Under the pieces are notes generated by a model that worked only from the letters and a program-made list of their open reading frames with translations, searched no databases and had not been told where the DNA came from. The translations under genes and the position numbers were made by a program. From Mactra quadrangularis (taxonomy: Eukaryota; Mollusca; Bivalvia; Venerida; Mactridae), in assembly GCA_025267735.1 (NCBI GenBank), contig CM046304.1:27965381-28029380 (forward strand): a stretch of DNA of 64,000 bases, read 5' to 3'. Shown in pieces: positions 60,247-64,000 of this stretch. Position 1 is the stretch's first letter. The number at the start of each line of letters is the position of its first letter.

Positions 60247-62002
60247 ATAAAGAGGTTTAGAAGTACTTAGTATCTGTGGATTTATATTCCTGTAGCTATG
60301 AGTGATCATTAATTTTACATTTTAACAATGATTTGACAAAAAAAACCGAAAAAATCTAACGATTTTGTCTTTATGCCTCGCAATATTTTCTGTTGTGTAC
60401 CAAACGCCTTCTATTTATAGAAATTGAATATTCCCATTTTTTTTTCAAATTTTTGCAAGTACGATTACTTAACTTTACTTCTGGAGGTCATTCATAGTGA
60501 ATACAGGGAATTGTATTCGCTTTCCTCTCGAAATGGCGATTCCTTTTGGTAAAGTATTTTATTATTGAATTTACTTTGTTTGTTTTATCCTAGCATTAAG
60601 GGTCGATACTTGCCCGCCTTAAAGAACTCGTAGGGTTTTGTCACAATTATTTGTGACAATTAAGTAGCTCTCTTCTATTAGAATAATCAAATGATTACGT
60701 TTGTATTCAATTCCGACGTCATCCTAGGTGTAAAAATGCTTTACATGGAATTGAACAGGGTTCTTAGTCTGAAACTATATGACCTAAGAATATCATGCGA
60801 GACTGCATAAGGGAGAGCTAATGGGTGGGGTATCTAATTATATTCAAATATCCATAAATTCCAAATAATTTTGATATATTTTTAAGTGGTGCATCAAGTG
60901 TAAAGACGTGACAGTAAATATATAAAAAAATATATTTTTTTCATTGTCATTTCTATATACTTGACGTATCACTTATAATATATATAAAAATTATTTTGGA
61001 ATTTATGTATATATTCTAATATGTTTAGTTACCCCCACACACTTCATAGATTTTTTCAATTTCAAATCCTGATACACCCTTAACAGAACTGTGGCAATGA
61101 CTGGTACCACTTGGTCCCATATTAATGAAATAACTCTTTCCTAAGACAGCGTCGAATCTTTGTAATTATTCAACATTATTCTTTAAAATAGAATATCACA
61201 TTGAAATCATGGCTTAATAATGCAGCTGGGTGAAACTTGGGGTACATTCGCTATGAAGCTCAAAATACTGTTTTTTTTTACAAATTGCCTTCCCATTTTT
61301 TCTTATAAAATCTCCCATTAGCACTTCATGCTGCATAAAACATTGATTAATAAATCATTGTTGTGCCAGTTGCATTTGTTGTGACTGTTTTACAATTAGC
61401 TATGTTATACAAATGGTGTTTTAACAAAATGAATTGTTAATAACTTAACACGTAGCTTTAAATAATGGTCAGTTTTGATTTGCTACACATGTAGTTGGTT
61501 TGATGATAATTTGATGATTTTAATCACCCCTGTCATACATTCTGACCATGTCTTGTGACAGTTATAAACCATTCATTGTTTTCTTTCTGAGAAACACGTT
61601 GTTTTAGAAGTCAGAATTTATTTTGTTGACAAAAAGACTCATTTTGATAATATCCTAATGGACTATGCACAGTGTAGTTTGAACCACTTTTTGCAATTTT
61701 TTACAGTTCAACCCTCCTGCTTTTTGTCTTTGTAATGTACCTGGTATTAATCTCCAGTAAAAATCTATTATTTTCTTGTTTCCTTTATTGTTATAGATCT
61801 CAGTTTCAGGAATCTCTGCTGCTTAATAAGCTAATCCATTAATCAGAAATACAGAAATCATTTCAATCACCAACTAAGAGCAAGACATTGCCAAGCACTG
61901 TCAACAGCTTTTGTGTGTATTTCTTGATCTCTAATCTCAGAATGGAGGCACAGGTCTCTTTAATCAAATCTAATTTAAATACCAGGCGTTTCTAATGTAT
62001 TT

Positions 62003-63736
62003 TTTATACGCCCGTTTTGAAAAACGGACGTATTATGTTATGATGTTGTCCGTCTGTCCGTCCGTCCGTCCGTCCGTCCGTCCGTCCGTCTTCCTTGTGT
62101 GGACAACTCCTGCCTCATTTCTTGGCCAATTGTCTTCAAACTCCCTCCGATGATAAACATTGATGCCTAGTTGTGCGTAAAGTGGAGATAATTCAATTTT
62201 TTTCATTCGACTTTGAATTACTTCCCCTTTCATATATCTGTATAAGCAAATTTGTGTGGACAACTCCTATTTCATTTCTTGACCAATTTTCTTCAAACTC
62301 TCACATATTATGGACATTGATGCTTAGTTGTGCGTAAAGTGGAGATAATTCAATTTTTTTTATTTGACTTTGAATTATTTCCCCTGTCCTTCTGTCCGTC
62401 CGTCTTCCTTGTGTGGACAACTCCTCCCTCATTTCTTAACCAATTTTCTTCAAACTCTCTCAGATGATAAACATTGATGCTTAGTTGTTCGTAAAGTGGA
62501 GATAATTCAATTTTTTTCATTCGAATTTGAATTATTCAAAATTCAAAAATTCAAATGTTCAATTAATATGTTAATAATGTCAAAATGGCAAACAATGAAA
62601 AAAATGTCCAGACAATAACTGAAACACCAATGTACCAAGGTTCACCAAATTTTATGTGAGAGTAGCCCATGTATCAATGATATGCTCTAACGGTTTTGGG
62701 GCCCCTGGGTCAAAAGTCAATGTCACAGGGGCATCATATTGAAAAACATTGTCCGGGTAATAACTCAACAATGACTGTACTTAGGTTCACCAAATTCCAT
62801 GTGAGAGTAGCCCATGTATCAAGGATATGCCTTATCAGTTTTGGGGAAACAGGGTCAAATTTAAACCTTCAACCAGAAGATATTTAATTACCTAGCAGTG
62901 ACTTCAAACGTCAATCAATATGTTAATTAAGTCAAAATGGCAAACAATGGAAATAATGCTATATTTAATAAGTAACATGAAATTAGTTCACCAAATTTTA
63001 TGTGAGGGTAGCCTATATGTCAAGTATGTTCCCTATTGGTTTTTAGGCCCCTGGTTCAAAGGTCAAGGTCACAGGGGCATCATATCGAAAAACCTTGTCT
63101 AGACAATAACTAAACAACAATTGTACCTAGGTTAACCAAATTTTATGTGGATTAGCCCATTTGTCAAGGAGTAATGTGTTGGTAGCTCTTTGGTAGAGGA
63201 TGTTCCCTTTTGATTTGGAGACCACAGGGTCAAAAGTCAAAGTCACTGGGACTTAATTTATATTGAAACATTTTCCGGACAATAACTCAATAATGATTGT
63301 ACCTAGGTTCACCAAATTTTATTTAAGGGTAGCCTAAATGACTAGCATATGCCCCTTTGGTTTTAGGCCCCTGGGTCAAAGTTCAAAATCACAAGGAAAT
63401 CATGAGGAAAAACCTTGTCCAACAACCAACTTTATCTAAGATCACCAAATTTTATGTATCAATACTCTTTGGGTCAAGGGTGTGATTTTTTGATTCTGAG
63501 GCCCCAGGGTCAAGGTCACTGGAAGTTTGTATAGGAAAACTTTGTGCTGGTGATAACTCAACCATGGCTGTTCCTAGGTTCTCAAAATCTTTGCTTTGGA
63601 TAGCCCTCCAGTTAAGAATGGGACCTATTCTGAGATCACGGGGTAATTGGTCAAGGTCACATGAACTTCATATGATACAGAACACAGCATGGACTGCACA
63701 CGGGCGTATAATGCCCCGCCCAGCGGAGCTCTTGTT
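62003..63736. mobile_element. CGTC-microsatellite element with internal tandem repeats
   Basis: Begins TTATACGCCCGTTTTGAAAA and ends with ACACGGGCGTATAATGCCCC, inverted tips. A (CGTC)n run lies at 62050-62090. Three units of about 160 bp (GTGTGGACAACTCCT... at 62098, 62255, 62411) are followed by about six units of about 150 bp carrying GGTTCACCAAATTTTATGTG and GGGTCAAAGGTCAAGGTCAC. I recall such elements as widespread in bivalves. No long reading frame. Confidence 0.75.
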
Positions 63737-64000
63737 TACAATTTGCTATTAAGTCAACATCTCTAGAAGTATATACACTCACCAAAATTCCTAATCGGTT
63801 ACCCATTAATTCCAAATAATAATTTATTAATTTTATTAATTTAAATAAATTAAGGACTATAGTGTCAATCAAAAGGACAGCAAAATTTAGCAAGTATGCT
63901 ACAGACAAATTCGAATAAATTAATTATCATATTCTCAATATTTGTGTTTTTATACGAGTGTCTTTAACATGGGTATTTATGTAAAAAATAAAAAAAGTGA
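63737..64000. other. Gene-free tail of the window
   Basis: AT-rich, no recognisable feature. Confidence 0.4.

Larger units (their letters stand above)
51188..62003. repeat. Segmental duplication, copy Y2 (paralog of 9885-15010)
   Basis: Same block order as 9885-15010 but interrupted by the inverted-repeat unit (51838-59237), which contains the tandem 1157-bp repeats and the CAACGTTG element, and by MITE M copy 5. The collinearity ends at 62003, where the CGTC element is inserted. The signal-peptide frame of the first copy is not preserved here. Confidence 0.8.

Noticed and set aside
62033..62263. 76-codon minus-strand frame ending in a TDGRTDGRTDG repeat
   Set aside because: The repeat is the translated CGTC microsatellite.

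Overview
The window looks like nuclear DNA of a bivalve mollusc. It is very AT-rich. Its genes are split by AT-rich introns, and it carries tRNA-derived SINEs, non-LTR retrotransposon tails and diverged tandem blocks with a GGTCAAGGTCAC core, which from memory are common in bivalves. Species cannot be fixed by eye; a mytilid-like genome is possible. I see no operon, rRNA gene, CRISPR array or intact virus-like gene, and most of the sequence is duplicated or mobile DNA.

Layout. (1) 1-7635 is copy A of a long segmental duplication; copy B is 23611-30790. They match base for base over long runs and differ mainly by later insertions: a 1.15 kb element with a 14-bp target duplication and two LINE fragments in A; a Helitron-like element, a LINE tail and a SINE-bearing MITE in B. 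(2) 7882-9848 is a DNA transposon with palindromic subterminal repeats. (3) 9885-15010 is paralogous to 51188-62003, and the second locus is heavily interrupted. (4) 12453-22920 holds what I read as a split gene made partly of micro-exons (27, 27 and 21 nt, then 62 nt and a terminal exon), two of them made by tandem duplication of a 1.2 kb block. (5) 31136-32387 is a small four-exon gene encoding a Tudor/SH3-like barrel. (6) 35485-38307 is a broken transposase-like gene with two frameshifts and one stop. (7) 39894-41271 has BTB-like remains. (8) 44386-47800 on the minus strand has exons of a coiled-coil protein. (9) 46.5-62 kb is repeat-rich: a LINE fragment, a perfect hairpin, 320-bp inverted repeats 6.7 kb apart, a 1157-bp tandem duplication with a large palindrome, a broken SGNH-esterase exon and a CAACGTTG-rich foldback element. 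(10) 62003-63736 is a CGTC-microsatellite element with internal tandem repeats.

The best candidate for something undescribed is the micro-exon gene at 12.4-22.9 kb. Its exons are short and symmetric with good splice sites, and only one phase stays open from the first 27-nt exon to the terminal stop. A hydrophobic signal-like segment lies upstream. The duplicated blocks around it suggest a locus that grows by segmental duplication. Exon assignments rest on splice motifs and phase only; no transcript data were available.
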